64,000 nucleotides of DNA from Rebecca billardiae RCC1528 (lineage: Eukaryota; Haptophyta). Each line of letters opens with the position of its first letter. Positions within the stretch are counted from its first letter, which is position 1. Where the stretch lies: NCBI GenBank assembly GCA_965240325.2, contig OZ251224.1, forward strand, positions 1,054,001 to 1,118,000, read 5' to 3'. Of this stretch, positions 22,730-32,680 are shown piece by piece. Both the position numbers and the translations under genes were made by a program. The notes beneath the pieces were generated by a model. It made no database searches, was not told where the DNA came from, and saw only the letters and a list, made by a program, of their open reading frames with translations.

Positions 22730-24850
22730 ATGGAGGCGGGGGGCGACTTTGCGCTGGAGGAAGACCCCTTCGAGGGCCTGGACGAATTCCGGGACGACCT
22801 CGACGACGACTTGCTCGCCATCGCCAACGACCACCTCAACGACGCGGATATTTGCGAGCTGGCCGGCGAGGGGCGGATCGAGGATGTGCGCACACTCAGC
22901 CTGGTCGTGGACACGACGGGCGACAATTCGATCCTCAGCGACCTCGGGGTGCGACTGCCGCAGCTGACCAGCCTGAAGCTCAGCGGGAGCTCCATCGCCT
23001 CGATCCGCGACCTGGGCAGCTCGTGGGCGCGGCTGGACGTGCTGTGGCTCTCGCGCTGCGGGCTGAGCGACCTGGACGGCCTGCACGGCATCACGCAGGT
23101 GCGCGAGCTGTACCTCGCGTTCAACGACATCTCGGACCTGAGTGCGCTCGTCGCGCTCGAGCAGCTCTCCGTCCTCGACCTCGAGGCCAACAAGGTCGCC
23201 GACCTCGCGCAGGTCGAGTTTTTGAGCGGCTGCGCCGAGCTGAGCGACCTCTCTCTGCAGCACAACCCCGTGAGCCAGCTGGCGGGGTACCGCGCGACGG
23301 TCTCGCAGCGGCTGCCGCAGCTGCACACGCTGGATGAGCTCAAGGTCGCCCCCGCCGATCGCGCCGCGCTACCCGCCGAGACGGCGCCCGCGGCGAGACC
23401 GGCACCGGCCGGCGGGCACGGTGGCGGTGGGGATCCGACAGCAGTCGCGGCAGGCGGCGGGGCGGACGCGGGCGCGGCGGGCGGCGCGGAGGAGGGCGCG
23501 CCGGCGCAGATGATGCGCGAGCTGCAGCTCGTCGTGGACGGCGTCAAGTACGCCCAAGTGCACCACGTGCCCGTGATGGCCTCGCCCGCGGGCGGCGCTG
23601 TCCGACCGGGCACCGCCCTGAGCGGCAGTAGGCCCACCACCTCTGCTGGCTCGTACGCAGGCCGGCCGCCGAGCGCGGGCAGCGCGCACAGCGGTGGCGC
23701 GGGCGGGCAGGTCCGCCGGCCGCGCACGAGCTGGCGATCGGCGCCGCCGCTGCCCCTTACGCGCGGCTCGAGCGACCCGGCGCGCATGCGAGGGCTGCGT
23801 GGCGCCGCGGGCAGCGAGCTGCGCGCGCAGACCCCACCTGGGACGCCCACGCGCCGCCCAGGCACGTCGGGCGGGCGGCCAGGGTCGACGCGCCCTCCGA
23901 CTGGCGGCAGGTGCGCGCGCGGCGGCGAGGCCGCGCGCCGCGCTCGCGTGCGCGGGCGGCCTGCTCACCTTCCTCGCCCTCCCTGCGCCGCCCGGGCGCG
24001 TGGCAGGCCTGGCACGGCGCAGCGCATTGTCGCTGCGGGCGGCGGCAACGGGCGGCCGCCCGCGCACGCCGCGGCCGGCCTGAACGGTAAGCGCGCTGAC
24101 GAGCAGGACAACGCCAGCCAGCTCACGATGGGGACGCAGAACATATTCTGCGGCACTGGCATCCGCGCGCTCCGCGCGCACAAGCTGCGCCCCGCGGACG
24201 ACGGGCAGGACGCGGCCGCGGCCCTGCAGGAGGCACCGCGCGCCACTGGGAGCGGCATCCGCGCGCTGCGCGCGCGCCGGGCGGGCTCCGACTCGGGCGC
24301 AGATGGCGACCGCGGCAGCGAGGGCAGTGGCGAGCGCTCGCGCGCGTCCACCTCGGACGCCGCCGGCGTGACGGCCGGCGAGTCGCACGCGTGGAGCGCG
24401 GGCGTGCAGGCCGAGGGCGAGCAGTGGGAGCAGGAGCTGCTGCTGCAGCTCAAGGCGGTCAAGATTGAGGAGGCGTGGGAGGGGCGGGACTCGTTTGCCG
24501 CAATGGAGATGGGCCTCGATCTGACCGACGCGGAGGCGGGGGCGGGGGCGGAGGCGGAAGCGGAGGCGGAGGCGCGGCCGGGCGTGCGCGTGCGTGTGGG
24601 CAGAGCCGAGCACGCGCATGGCGCCTACTCGCCACTCGCGCCGAGCGTACCCAACGCTTTTGGCGCCGCCACCATGCCGCCCATGCGGCCTGGAGCACTC
24701 GCGGACAAGCCGCGCGCGCGGCCCGGCCCTTCGCGCCCGGGCGTGCGGCCAGGCTCGATGTCCACCGTGAATGGCGGAAGTATTAACGTGCTCACGCTCG
24801 ACGACTCGAGCGCGGCGCCCCCGGCAGCGCGGATGGTGACGACTTCCTGA
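22730..24850 (+). CDS. LRRC56/ODA8-like leucine-rich repeat protein
   Basis: The ATG at 22730 is preferred over a GTG further upstream. One 96-bp intron (23911-24006, GTGCGC...GGCAG) is likely, giving about 674 residues. After an acidic N-terminus come five to six SDS22-type leucine-rich repeats at about residues 45-190: LPQLTSLKLSGSSI, LDVLWLSRCGLSDLDGL, VRELYLAFNDISDLSAL, LSVLDLEANKVADL. They are closed by an LRR cap with LPQLHTLDEL. Order and wording match LRRC56 (ODA8 in Chlamydomonas), which acts in outer dynein arm maturation and transport to cilia, notably the ASIRDLG...LDVLWLSRCGL block. The C-terminal two thirds are low-complexity, with two GIRALRA motifs and an acidic AE-repeat. The LRR assignment is firm; the ortholog call is strong but made by eye. 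Confidence 0.8.
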   Translation: MEAGGDFALEEDPFEGLDEFRDDLDDDLLAIANDHLNDADICELAGEGRIEDVRTLSLVVDTTGDNSILSDLGVRLPQLTSLKLSGSSIASIRDLGSSWARLDVLWLSRCGLSDLDGLHGITQVRELYLAFNDISDLSALVALEQLSVLDLEANKVADLAQVEFLSGCAELSDLSLQHNPVSQLAGYRATVSQRLPQLHTLDELKVAPADRAALPAETAPAARPAPAGGHGGGGDPTAVAAGGGADAGAAGGAEEGAPAQMMRELQLVVDGVKYAQVHHVPVMASPAGGAVRPGTALSGSRPTTSAGSYAGRPPSAGSAHSGGAGGQVRRPRTSWRSAPPLPLTRGSSDPARMRGLRGAAGSELRAQTPPGTPTRRPGTSGGRPGSTRPPTGGRCARGGEAARRARVRGRPAHLPRPPCAARARGRPGTAQRIVAAGGGNGRPPAHAAAGLNGKRADEQDNASQLTMGTQNIFCGTGIRALRAHKLRPADDGQDAAAALQEAPRATGSGIRALRARRAGSDSGADGDRGSEGSGERSRASTSDAAGVTAGESHAWSAGVQAEGEQWEQELLLQLKAVKIEEAWEGRDSFAAMEMGLDLTDAEAGAGAEAEAEAEARPGVRVRVGRAEHAHGAYSPLAPSVPNAFGAATMPPMRPGALADKPRARPGPSRPGVRPGSMSTVNGGSINVLTLDDSSAAPPAARMVTTS

Positions 24851-25958
24851 GTGAGTGCGTCCTCACTCTCACAGACTCAGGCCCAGGGCCGGGCCAGCGG
24901 TGGTGTGTTACCAAGCGGACTGCCGGCGGCCACTCGAGAGTGCCCGGTGGCCGTGGCAGCATCACCATCAGTCTGGCTGCAGTCCCGATCGGCGGGCTGC
25001 CCAGTCAGCGGCTGCCAGGCTATATAATCTATATCCCTCCTCTCGGCCGTCTGACCATCAGTCACGGGCGCAGTCCGATAGCTTAGTCTCGTCTAGATTA
25101 ATACAAGCGCGATCTTTTGACTGTGTGAATGGGGCGCCGCCCTACATGCTCAAATATTTTCAAATCATGATCATCCGATGAGGAGAAAGAATATTAACGC
25201 CAGCCTTGTAACATTGCCTGGTCCCTAGTCGCCTAGAAGTAGATACGATGCTGTCCGGGTCACCACGGTCCGGGGCGGATCTGAGCAGCCGGGTTAGTTG
25301 ATTATTTAGTTCCGCCCGGACAGGCCAGAAAATGGGATTTTCACACCCCCAGTTGAATAGTAATATTAACGGTCATTTACGGTGTCGCACGGGACTGAGT
25401 CTCTGAAGTCTGAGAGTAATCTCGCCTGCCTGAGCTGTGTGCGTCTCTTATTCTTAGTAAACGGACACTTATGTAGTGCCATGAGTATTGAGAATTGAGT
25501 CCGAGTCATTGTCGATCTGATTGTGATGACTACAGACTAGTTGTGAGTGCGGTCGGAGCCCGGCAGGCCGGCAGCGCCTGCGGCCGCCAATGCCCGCCCA
25601 CGTATTACGTAATTAATGCTGAGCACTGCTGCTGCACAGAGTCTGACGCCTGCTGCACCGCTGCCTGCTGGCACCAGGCAAGAGCCTGGCACAGGCATCG
25701 CCGTTGGACGGTCCTACCAGGTCGCTGCCAGCGTTGCAACCGACGCTCGTCTGAGTCCGTGTCACTCAGACTCACGTCTCTGCCATCCGGCATCCAGCCG
25801 CCGCTGCCGTATTGTCAAGTATCGGACGCGTCCCGTCAACGAGTTGGCTTGACGTCGCATCCTGATTCCCAAGGGCCGCAGGCAATATCACAGCGCTGCC
25901 GCCGTGACACTGCGCCCGCAGCCCTGGAAGTTGTCGATCTGTGCAGAGGGCGCGCACG
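24851..25958. other. Intergenic region with one copy of repeat A
   Basis: This is 1.1 kb between the convergent 3' ends of the LRRC56-like and CHMP4 genes. It is AT-richer than the genes and frequently stopped in all frames. No gene is supported. A minus-strand copy of repeat A lies at 25417-25462. Confidence 0.5.
25417..25462 (-). repeat. Dispersed repeat A, copy 5
   Basis: The copy reads AATCTCGCCTGCCTGAGCTG then TGTGCGTCTCTTATTCTTAG and TAAAC on the plus strand, the reverse complement of the unit at 752-804, with the GGCGTC end missing. Confidence 0.7.
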
Positions 25959-27066
25959 TCACATGGCCATGCTCTCCTCGAGCATGCGCAGCTCGCGCTC
26001 CTGCGCGCACAGCGGCGTGCAAGGGGCAGTGCGGGGCGAGATCACGCAGCCGCCCCAGGTGGCAGCTGCGCGGGGCACGCAGCGACGGTCCACGCGAAGG
26101 GCGGCGGCTGTCCGTTGGACGCGCACGGCACGCTCTGCAGGGCGCACCTCGTCTGTCTCAGCCACCTTGGTGGTGGGCGCGCTCGGCATTGCCGGCAGGG
26201 ACTGTTGTGGGATGGCGCTGGAGGGCGCAGCAGGGGCGTTGACTGCTGCCGCGGTGTCGGCGGTCGCGTCGATCTTAAGGACGTGCTCATCCAGCGTTGC
26301 CTGCTCAAGCTCCTCGAGCTCGCGTTGCAGCTCGTCCTGTGGCGCGCGAGGGTAGGCGCGGTGGCGCCGGGCGAGTCGGTGAGCGCCCGCTGCCGAGCGG
26401 CTCGGCAGCACGCGGCGGGCGGCGGCCGCACCTCATCCTCGCCGACACCGAACGCGTTGAGCGGGCGCGCAAGCGCGTCGGCGGTCTCGTTCTGCAATTC
26501 GATCTGCTCCTCCAATTCGTCCATCGTCTCCTCGACGCGCTCTACGCCCATCTCCTTGTTGAGACGCTCCAGCTCGCGCTTCCCTGCGTCGATCGCGTCA
26601 AAGGTGACCTTCGAGATGTTGACCTGCTCAAGCGCCATGCGCTGCTGCTCGAGGGTCATCTTTGATGCGCTCACCTTCTCCACCTGTGCGTCGATCAGCT
26701 TCTTGCGCTTCAGAGCAGTCAAGGCAGCTGCATGCCGCCAGGGATGCATGGCGTGTGCGCGCAGCGACGTGTGTGCGCGCGGAAGCAGCGCACTCGGGCG
26801 TGAGCATCTCTGCCGCGCGGGGGCCGGGCGGCACGACGCGAAGTGCCCTCGCGCGGTGACACGCGCCACGCACCTCGCTTGTTCTTCTCTTGCGTGAACC
26901 TCTTCGCCTCGGCAAGCTCGTGGTCAGACTTGCGCATCAGGTGCTCCTCACGCTTCGTGAGCTGATCCTCCGCCTCGCGGAGCCGCGCGATCGCATCCTT
27001 CGTCGATGCGCCGCCAGAGGGCTGGGAGCTCGGCGCAGAGGGCCGCCGCTTGCCGAAAAGGTTCAT
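25959..27066 (-). CDS. ESCRT-III subunit CHMP4/SNF7 (VPS32)
   Basis: Four exons are inferred: 27066-26874, 26727-26432, 26336-26148 and 26000-25959, with introns of 146, 95 and 147 bp, giving 239 residues, close to the family's usual 220-240. The basic N-terminus MNLFGKRRP and the first long helix (TKDAIARLREAEDQLTKRE, then EEHLMRKSDHELAEAK) are typical of the SNF7 core. The second helix carries AALTALKRKKLIDAQVEK, followed by RMALEQVNIS and the acidic regulatory region DELEEQIELQNE. The last 14-codon exon encodes ERELRMLEESMAM, resembling the C-terminal MIM2/ALIX-binding tail of plant and algal SNF7. The protein polymerises on endosomal membranes for vesicle budding and scission. Every splice junction restores expected family sequence. 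Confidence 0.93.
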
Positions 27067-28398
27067 CGGCAGGAAGGCCGCGTCCCGCGCCTCCCTGCTG
27101 TCCACGCCCAGGATGCCGGCACTACAACCAGCGTCAGCAACCCCGCTTTCAGCTTGTCCGGTGTGCTGCTTCCGACCGGCAAAGCAAGCCGGAAGCACGA
27201 AGCAAGGGCGGTAAGGGCTGTCAACTCCCAGTGGCGGCGTGGCAGAGGTTGGTCGCCGCTTCGCTGCTGCGCGGCCTCGCTCCAGCGACTAACTCTCGTG
27301 GGCGCCCGCCCCGGGGGGCGAGTGGGGCGCGCACGGCGCGAGCTCCTGTGGCCGTGTACGCGCGCGCGGAGGCGGCGCGCGTGGCTGGGCAGGTGCTAAG
27401 GAGTGTATGTCGCCCTCCCACGCCGCGCGCCTTGCTCGCCGCCGCTTTCGCCGCGCCTCAGGCCAGCGCGCACGCGTGCGCCGCCTCCAGAGCCAGCCTC
27501 GGGCAATCGGCAGCCGCCCGCGCATGTGTGGTGCGCGGTCTGGTCGGCGCGAGTCGGTCGGGGCCATCGGGCGAGGCTCGCATACTACAGACGCGCGCCA
27601 TGCTGCCTCGCGCCGCCGCGCGTGGGTTGTCATGGGTCGACACGCAAGCATCTTAGGTCTGACACGAACTGCAGCACGAATGCGAAAATGCTCATGTTTG
27701 GACGCTCATGGAGACGCTGGAGAGCACAATAGACGCGCGCAGGCGATGAAGAGCGGGGCAATGCACTCATAGGACGCCGTACACGCGCCCAATGCGGCCG
27801 CCTATCACGCGCATGTGCGCTCACTGTCACGTATTCGAGCTCATTTCTGCTTGTCGTGCATTCATCGATCAGCTTCCTTCAACAGCTTCACGGGATGGGA
27901 CCGGGCCCATGCGCGGCGGCGCGAGGCAGCATGGCGCGCGTCTATAGTATGCGAGCCTCGCCCGATGGCCCCGACCGACTCGCGCCGACCAGACCGCGCA
28001 CCACACATGCGCGGGCGGCTGCCGATTGCCCGAGGCTGGCTCTGGAGGCGGCGCACGCGTGCGCGCTGGCCTGAGGCGCGGCGAAAGCGGCGGCGAGCAA
28101 GGCGCGCGGCGTGGGAGGGCGACATACACTCCTTAGCACCTGCCCAGCCACGCGCGCCGCCTCCGCGCGCGCGTACACGGCCACAGGAGCTCGCGCCGTG
28201 CGCGCCCCACTCGCCCCCCGGGGCGGGCGCCCACGAGAGTTAGTCGCTGGAGCGAGGCCGCGCAGCAGCGAAGCGGCGACCAACCTCTGCCACCGCCGCC
28301 ACTGGGAGTTGACAGCCCTTACCGCCCTTGCACGAAGCGTGCCGGAACCGTCTCTCTCGTTTCTCGCCGCGAAGCCGACGACGCACGTGGACGGGTCG
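27067..28398. other. Divergent intergenic region occupied by a mobile element
   Basis: Between the CHMP4 start and the SET-domain gene start. Almost all of it is the 1128-bp element at 27203-28330, which leaves about 130 bp for the CHMP4 promoter side and 68 bp for the SET gene leader. Confidence 0.6.
27203..28330 (+). mobile_element. Long-TIR non-autonomous DNA element, copy 1 (1128 bp, 7-bp target duplication)
   Basis: The element starts CAAGGGCGGTAAGGGCTGTC and ends with the reverse complement. The terminal inverted repeats are about 420 bp each (27203-27621 and 27911-28330) and differ by a 1-bp indel near the outer end and a few substitutions. A unique centre of about 290 bp lies between them. 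It is flanked by CACGAAG at 27196-27202 and 28331-28337. No transposase frame exists; the open frames inside the arms are mirror copies. A second copy of exactly the same length lies at 38678-39805 in the opposite orientation, and a diverged relative lies at 62293-63009. A 7-bp duplication with CA...TG ends does not match a superfamily I can name with confidence. Confidence 0.9.
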
Positions 28399-29886
28399 AT
28401 GACACCGCGAGCGCTCCTGGCGGCGTGCCTGGCGTGGGCGGGTGCCGGCGCACACGTGTCCACGCGCGGTGGATGCGGTGCGTTGCAGCCGCCCTCCTCC
28501 TGCCGCGCGCGAGTCTCGGTCCGGCCTCACGGCCGGATGGCTGCGCTCGGCGCGAGCGACCAATCGTTTGTGCTGTGGGCCCGCGAGCAGAGCATGCCCT
28601 CGCTCGAGAACGTCGAGCTGACCATCGCGCCATCCGGCCTGCGCGGCCTCGTGGCGAAGCGCGAGCTGCCTGCCAAATCTCCCATCGTCTCCTGGCCGGC
28701 GGCGCTTGCTCTCGAGGTCACCACAGACATGCGCGCGCCGGAGGGCGTCTCGCGCACCGCGTGGGCGGCCAACCCGGAGTGGTACGTGCGGCTGGCGATT
28801 CTGCTGCTGCTCGAGCGCGACGCCGGGGACGGCTCCCCTCTCGCGCCGTGGATCCGCGCCCTCCCGCGCTCTTTCGACCAGCTGCCGTACTACTGGACCG
28901 ACGCGGAGCTCGACGCGCTCCAGTACCCGGCGCTGGGCGCGGCCGTGCGGCGGCAGCGTGAGGACTACCAGCGCTTCCACACGCGGCTGCGGCTGAGCGA
29001 GGCCGGCGACTGGGACATGCCGAGCTTCGAGTGGGCGCTGCACGCCGTGCGCTCGCGCGCCTTCAGCGGCGCGTACGAGGGCTCCTCCTTCAAGGAGAAG
29101 GCGCGGCTGCTCGCGCTCGCCAGCGTGCTCACCATCGCGACCCCGCTCGTCGGCGCCGCGAGCGTGGAGCAGGCGCTCACCGGCGCGGCCGCCGTCGCGA
29201 TCGCCCTGATCGCGCGCGACGTGGCGCTGCCGCGCGTGCTCGAGCTGCGCCGGTACGTGGTGTGCCCCTTCATCGACATGCTCAACCACCGCGGCGACTC
29301 CCTCTCCGACGTCGCGTACCAGGTCTTCACGAACGAGTTTGTGATGAGCCGGACGGAGCCGGTGGAGGCGGGCGCCGAGGTGTTCATCAACTACGGCGCG
29401 CGCTCCAACGACCAGCTGCTGCAGTTCCACGGGTTCGTCGAGGAGGGCTGCGTGACCGAGACGTACGTGATGCCGCGTGCCATCGAGCACATCGACGCCG
29501 CGACGGGCGTGCCCGACAGCGCACTCGACGAGCTCGGCCGCGCCGGGCTGCTCTCGTCGCTGCAGGCGGGGGCGCGCTTTGACGCGGCCGGCCGGCCGGA
29601 CGAGCCCACGCTCGAGGCGATGGGCGCCCTGCACAGCGCGCTGGGGGGCAAGGCACCGAGCCCGGACGGCGGGGCCAAGTCGGGCGCGACGCAGCTCCTA
29701 CTCACGGCCGCCCTTCGCGAGCTCGAGATCCTCGACACGCCCGACGACGCGCTCAGCGGCCGCGCTGACGGCGGCGACGTGCGCGCGCAGCTGGCCGTGG
29801 CGTACGTGCGCGAGAAGCGGCGCGTGCTGGCCCAGGCGGCGCGCTACCTCGAGGAGCAGCTGCGTGGCGCGAGCCGCCGTCCGTAG
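28399..29886 (+). CDS. SET-domain lysine methyltransferase, plastid/LSMT-like
   Basis: A single exon encodes 495 residues. The N-terminus MTPRALLAACLAWAGAGAHV looks like a signal peptide, followed by a basic stretch that could be a transit peptide. That suggests a plastid of secondary origin, although the conserved part may begin at MAALGASDQSFVLWAREQ. The catalytic SET features are LRGLVAKRELPAKSPIVSWP at the start of the domain, CPFIDMLNHRGDS (the NH motif that binds AdoMet) and EVFINYGARSNDQLLQFHGF (the tyrosine-containing C-terminal SET motif). The last ~120 residues fit a Rubisco-LSMT substrate-binding-type helical domain. Such enzymes methylate lysines on Rubisco, aldolase or other non-histone proteins; the substrate here is unknown. 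Between the SET halves is an unusually hydrophobic ~40-residue stretch (LLALASVLTIATPLVG and GAAAVAIALIA). A mobile element ends 68 bp upstream of the ATG. Confidence 0.82.
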   Translation: MTPRALLAACLAWAGAGAHVSTRGGCGALQPPSSCRARVSVRPHGRMAALGASDQSFVLWAREQSMPSLENVELTIAPSGLRGLVAKRELPAKSPIVSWPAALALEVTTDMRAPEGVSRTAWAANPEWYVRLAILLLLERDAGDGSPLAPWIRALPRSFDQLPYYWTDAELDALQYPALGAAVRRQREDYQRFHTRLRLSEAGDWDMPSFEWALHAVRSRAFSGAYEGSSFKEKARLLALASVLTIATPLVGAASVEQALTGAAAVAIALIARDVALPRVLELRRYVVCPFIDMLNHRGDSLSDVAYQVFTNEFVMSRTEPVEAGAEVFINYGARSNDQLLQFHGFVEEGCVTETYVMPRAIEHIDAATGVPDSALDELGRAGLLSSLQAGARFDAAGRPDEPTLEAMGALHSALGGKAPSPDGGAKSGATQLLLTAALRELEILDTPDDALSGRADGGDVRAQLAVAYVREKRRVLAQAARYLEEQLRGASRRP

Positions 29887-30695
29887 CGACTGCTGCCGCG
29901 CCGCGCCGATGGCAGCCGCGCGCTGCCAGCGGGCCAATGGCGCGCTGGGAGGCATCGTGAGTCGGTTGGGTCTCGCTGCGAGAGTGCCGGTGGTCGTGTC
30001 CCGCGTCACCTCACCTGGCGCCGCCGCGCTCCGGGCGCGGCGGGCGCCCGGCGCCCGCGGGCCTGACGCGCACCCGTGGCAGACTGCCGAGTGCAGCAGC
30101 CTAGCTGCCTGCACGCTGACGGCAGTGGCACGACATGCTGGCAGTCATCATCATGGCAGCGCGAGCTATACGCTACTGCGCGGCGACTCACGGTCGCGTC
30201 CCGGTCCGCATCAGTATAAGTTCACTGCATAAGTATAGCAGTGTATTGCTAAGGCAATCGATATTATATATATATATTAACTCGTTATTATTATTTTATT
30301 ATAAATACATATATTCGATCGATATATTATAATTAGTTTGAAGTCCGAGTGACTCCGAGTCCGAGTCGCCGAGTACTCGCCGACGTCACGTAGAGTGACG
30401 TGAGGCCGACGTCGACGATGCGCGTCACTGCGCGACGGCTAGAATGATGATAGAAATATATTAGAATCCGGGCCATCAAGTCGTACTACTATTGGTACCG
30501 ATATAAAAGTAGTTATCATCGCCGCGGGTCCGGGAATCATGCGCCTCATGCGGGAATAATAATCATGCCGCACGAGTCTGAATTCCGGACGGATGTCGGA
30601 CCGTCCGAGGTGAGTGCCTGGCGCTCAGCCGACAGCCTGGCAGTGGCAGGTCACTGGCTCCTCATCCTCGTCCCGCGGCCGCATCCGTCATCGGC
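29887..30695. other. AT-rich intergenic region between convergent genes
   Basis: An 809-bp gap with a markedly AT-rich core at about 30235-30335 containing (TA)n-like tracts. It is probably just 3' flanking DNA of the two convergent genes. No gene is seen. Confidence 0.5.
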
Positions 30696-32680
30696 TCAGG
30701 CTGTCTCGGGGAGTCTCTCAGGGCCGCTCTCGAGAGGCTCGGGAGAAGTGCTGGGGCGCGCGCGGCTCCGTTGGTACTCCGTCATCGGTGAGGGATGTAC
30801 CGCTGCTCCGCCGCCCCGATGCGGCCTGAGCAGCGTATCGACAAAGCCACGTCGCATCGCCGTCAGCCCGTGGATGTCCTCATCCTCGTGCACGCGCTCG
30901 GTCCAGGTCGCCGGCCGCTCCTGCTCCTCCTCCTCCTCTGCTGCCTCGCCCTCGGTCGTCCTCGTGCGGGATGGCTGGGAGCGCAAGTCGTGACGGCTGC
31001 GCGGCAGCGGGATGCCCACGAACGGTAGCTTGCGCGGAGGCGTGCCACTGGCCCACTCGGCGGTCGATGAAGGCGCGTCGCCGCCGAGCAGCTGCGTGAG
31101 CACGCTGCGCACCATCGCGTTGAACCCGGGCAGCCCCTCAAAGCCCACCTCGATCGTCGAGAGCAGCCGCTCGCGGTCGGCGGCGTGGCTGCACACGGCG
31201 TGCCGCACGTCGAAGGCGGACGGGTCGAGCTCGAAGCCCTCGGGCACGAGGAGCTCGACGCGCTCGAGCGTGCCGCCCATCGTGAGGAAGACGTACAGCT
31301 CGGTCGCGCACCACAGCCGCGAGAGGTACGTCGGGCCGACAATCAGCAGCAGCTGCGAGCAGCCCGCGAGGAAGATGGGCAAACACGCCAAGTTCTGCGC
31401 GATGTTGCTCTGGTCGATGCAGCACCTGAGGGCGCGCGCACGACGGCGCGGGGGAAGCGGAGGGAGCGGGGCGGATGAGCCGCCACGCGCGGAGCGGGCA
31501 CGCGACCGGGCGAAGGGCGCGCCGCGCGCGCACTTGTCGAACCACATGATCGGCTCTCGCCGGTGCTGCTGCACAAAGCGCTGCCGCCAGCGCTGCAGCT
31601 CCGCCCACTTGGGCGCCGGCGCGTCGTGCCAGCTGCGCGCGCGCGGTGCGGGGCGCGCGACGGGCGGTGAGGCGGCGCAGCGGAGGGGGGCGGCGCGCGC
31701 GCGGCGGCGCCGCGTCCGCGTCCGCGCGGTGCGGTGCGCGCGCACGAGTGCGAGATGAACGCGTCGACCGCGCCAATCTTGGCGGGCGAGGTGAGCCGGT
31801 ACAGGCTGCGCTCGGCCGTGTTCTTTGAGAAGTGCTCGTACACGATCGCGTTGGCGGGCATGCAGCGGAAGAGCTTCTGCGAGAGGGCGAGGACGGTCTC
31901 GACGGAGCGCGCGCCAAGAAGCGCCGCCACGCCGGCCGCCACCCCCACCGTCTCGCCGCGTGTCGCCAGCCACGCGTGCGCGTGGATGCGGAAGCTCGGC
32001 TCGAGCGCGGCGATGCCGAGCACGAGCTGCTCGAGCACGAGCGTCGCGTGCGCGAGGTCCTCCGTCGTGGCGGTCATGGTGCCGGCGAGGAAGCCGATCA
32101 CGGCGCGGATGAGCAGCAGCGCCCCCGTGCACGCGTACATCACGCCGCTCCCCTTCCACAGCGCCGACACCCTGGCGCGCGTCGGCGGGCGCCACCACAG
32201 CAGCACCGCCAGCAGGCAGAGGGCGTCCACGAGGTAGATGGTGGCGAGGATGGTGTGCGTGATGGCGGTGACGAGCAGCCACCAGCACGGAGCGCCAGGG
32301 CATGCGTTCGCTTCCACCATGATGTACCGCGGCATGCTGATCACGTAGGCCTGCGTGACCGCGCCCCACATGACGAGCGTCGCGAGGAAGGCGAGCGCCA
32401 AGTCTGCGACCCGAGGCGCGTTGGGCACGACGGTGAGGAGCAAGACGAAGATGCCGAGATGTATCACGCACGTGAAGAACGAGCGGCCCTCCACCTCCCG
32501 CAGCAGCATCGACAGGCAGATGCCCGTAAAAATTAGCGCGAGCCCGACCACCAGCGTCGGCGTCTGAATCCGAGCAATCCGCCGCCGGCCCTCGAGCCGC
32601 GCTTGGTCGAGCCGGACGCGGACGGCGGCGCCTTCTGGCGAGCTAGGTCGCACACCGGCGGAACTCGATGGCGCGACCAT
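30696..32680 (-). CDS. Multi-pass membrane protein with a TIR-like domain
   Basis: Three exons are inferred: 32680-31746, 31632-31534 and 31425-30696, with introns of 113 and 108 bp, giving 587 residues. The first ~230 residues contain about six hydrophobic helices, for example LVVGLALIFTGICLSML, FTCVIHLGIFVLLLTVV, ALAFLATLVMWGAVTQAYVI and GALLLIRAVIGFLAG. A TIR-like domain follows (about residues 300-400). Its first strand is VDAFISHS, joined by splicing to WHDAPAPKWAELQRW, then MWFDK-CCIDQSNIAQNLACLP, FLAGCSQLLLIVGPTYLSR and LWCATELYVFL. The WCxxEL motif matches the position of the catalytic Glu of TIR NADases (codon 31301-31299). The C-terminal ~180 residues are hydrophilic with a Glu run. 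Membrane-anchored NADase or signalling roles are inferred; similar multi-TM/TIR-like proteins are, to my knowledge, common and uncharacterised in algae and oomycetes. Confidence 0.8.

Noticed and set aside
27203-28330. Open frames of 60-140 codons inside the long-TIR element, repeated at 38678-39805
   Set aside because: They occur as identical mirror pairs in the two inverted arms and contain no transposase motif. They are by-products of the GC-rich inverted repeats.
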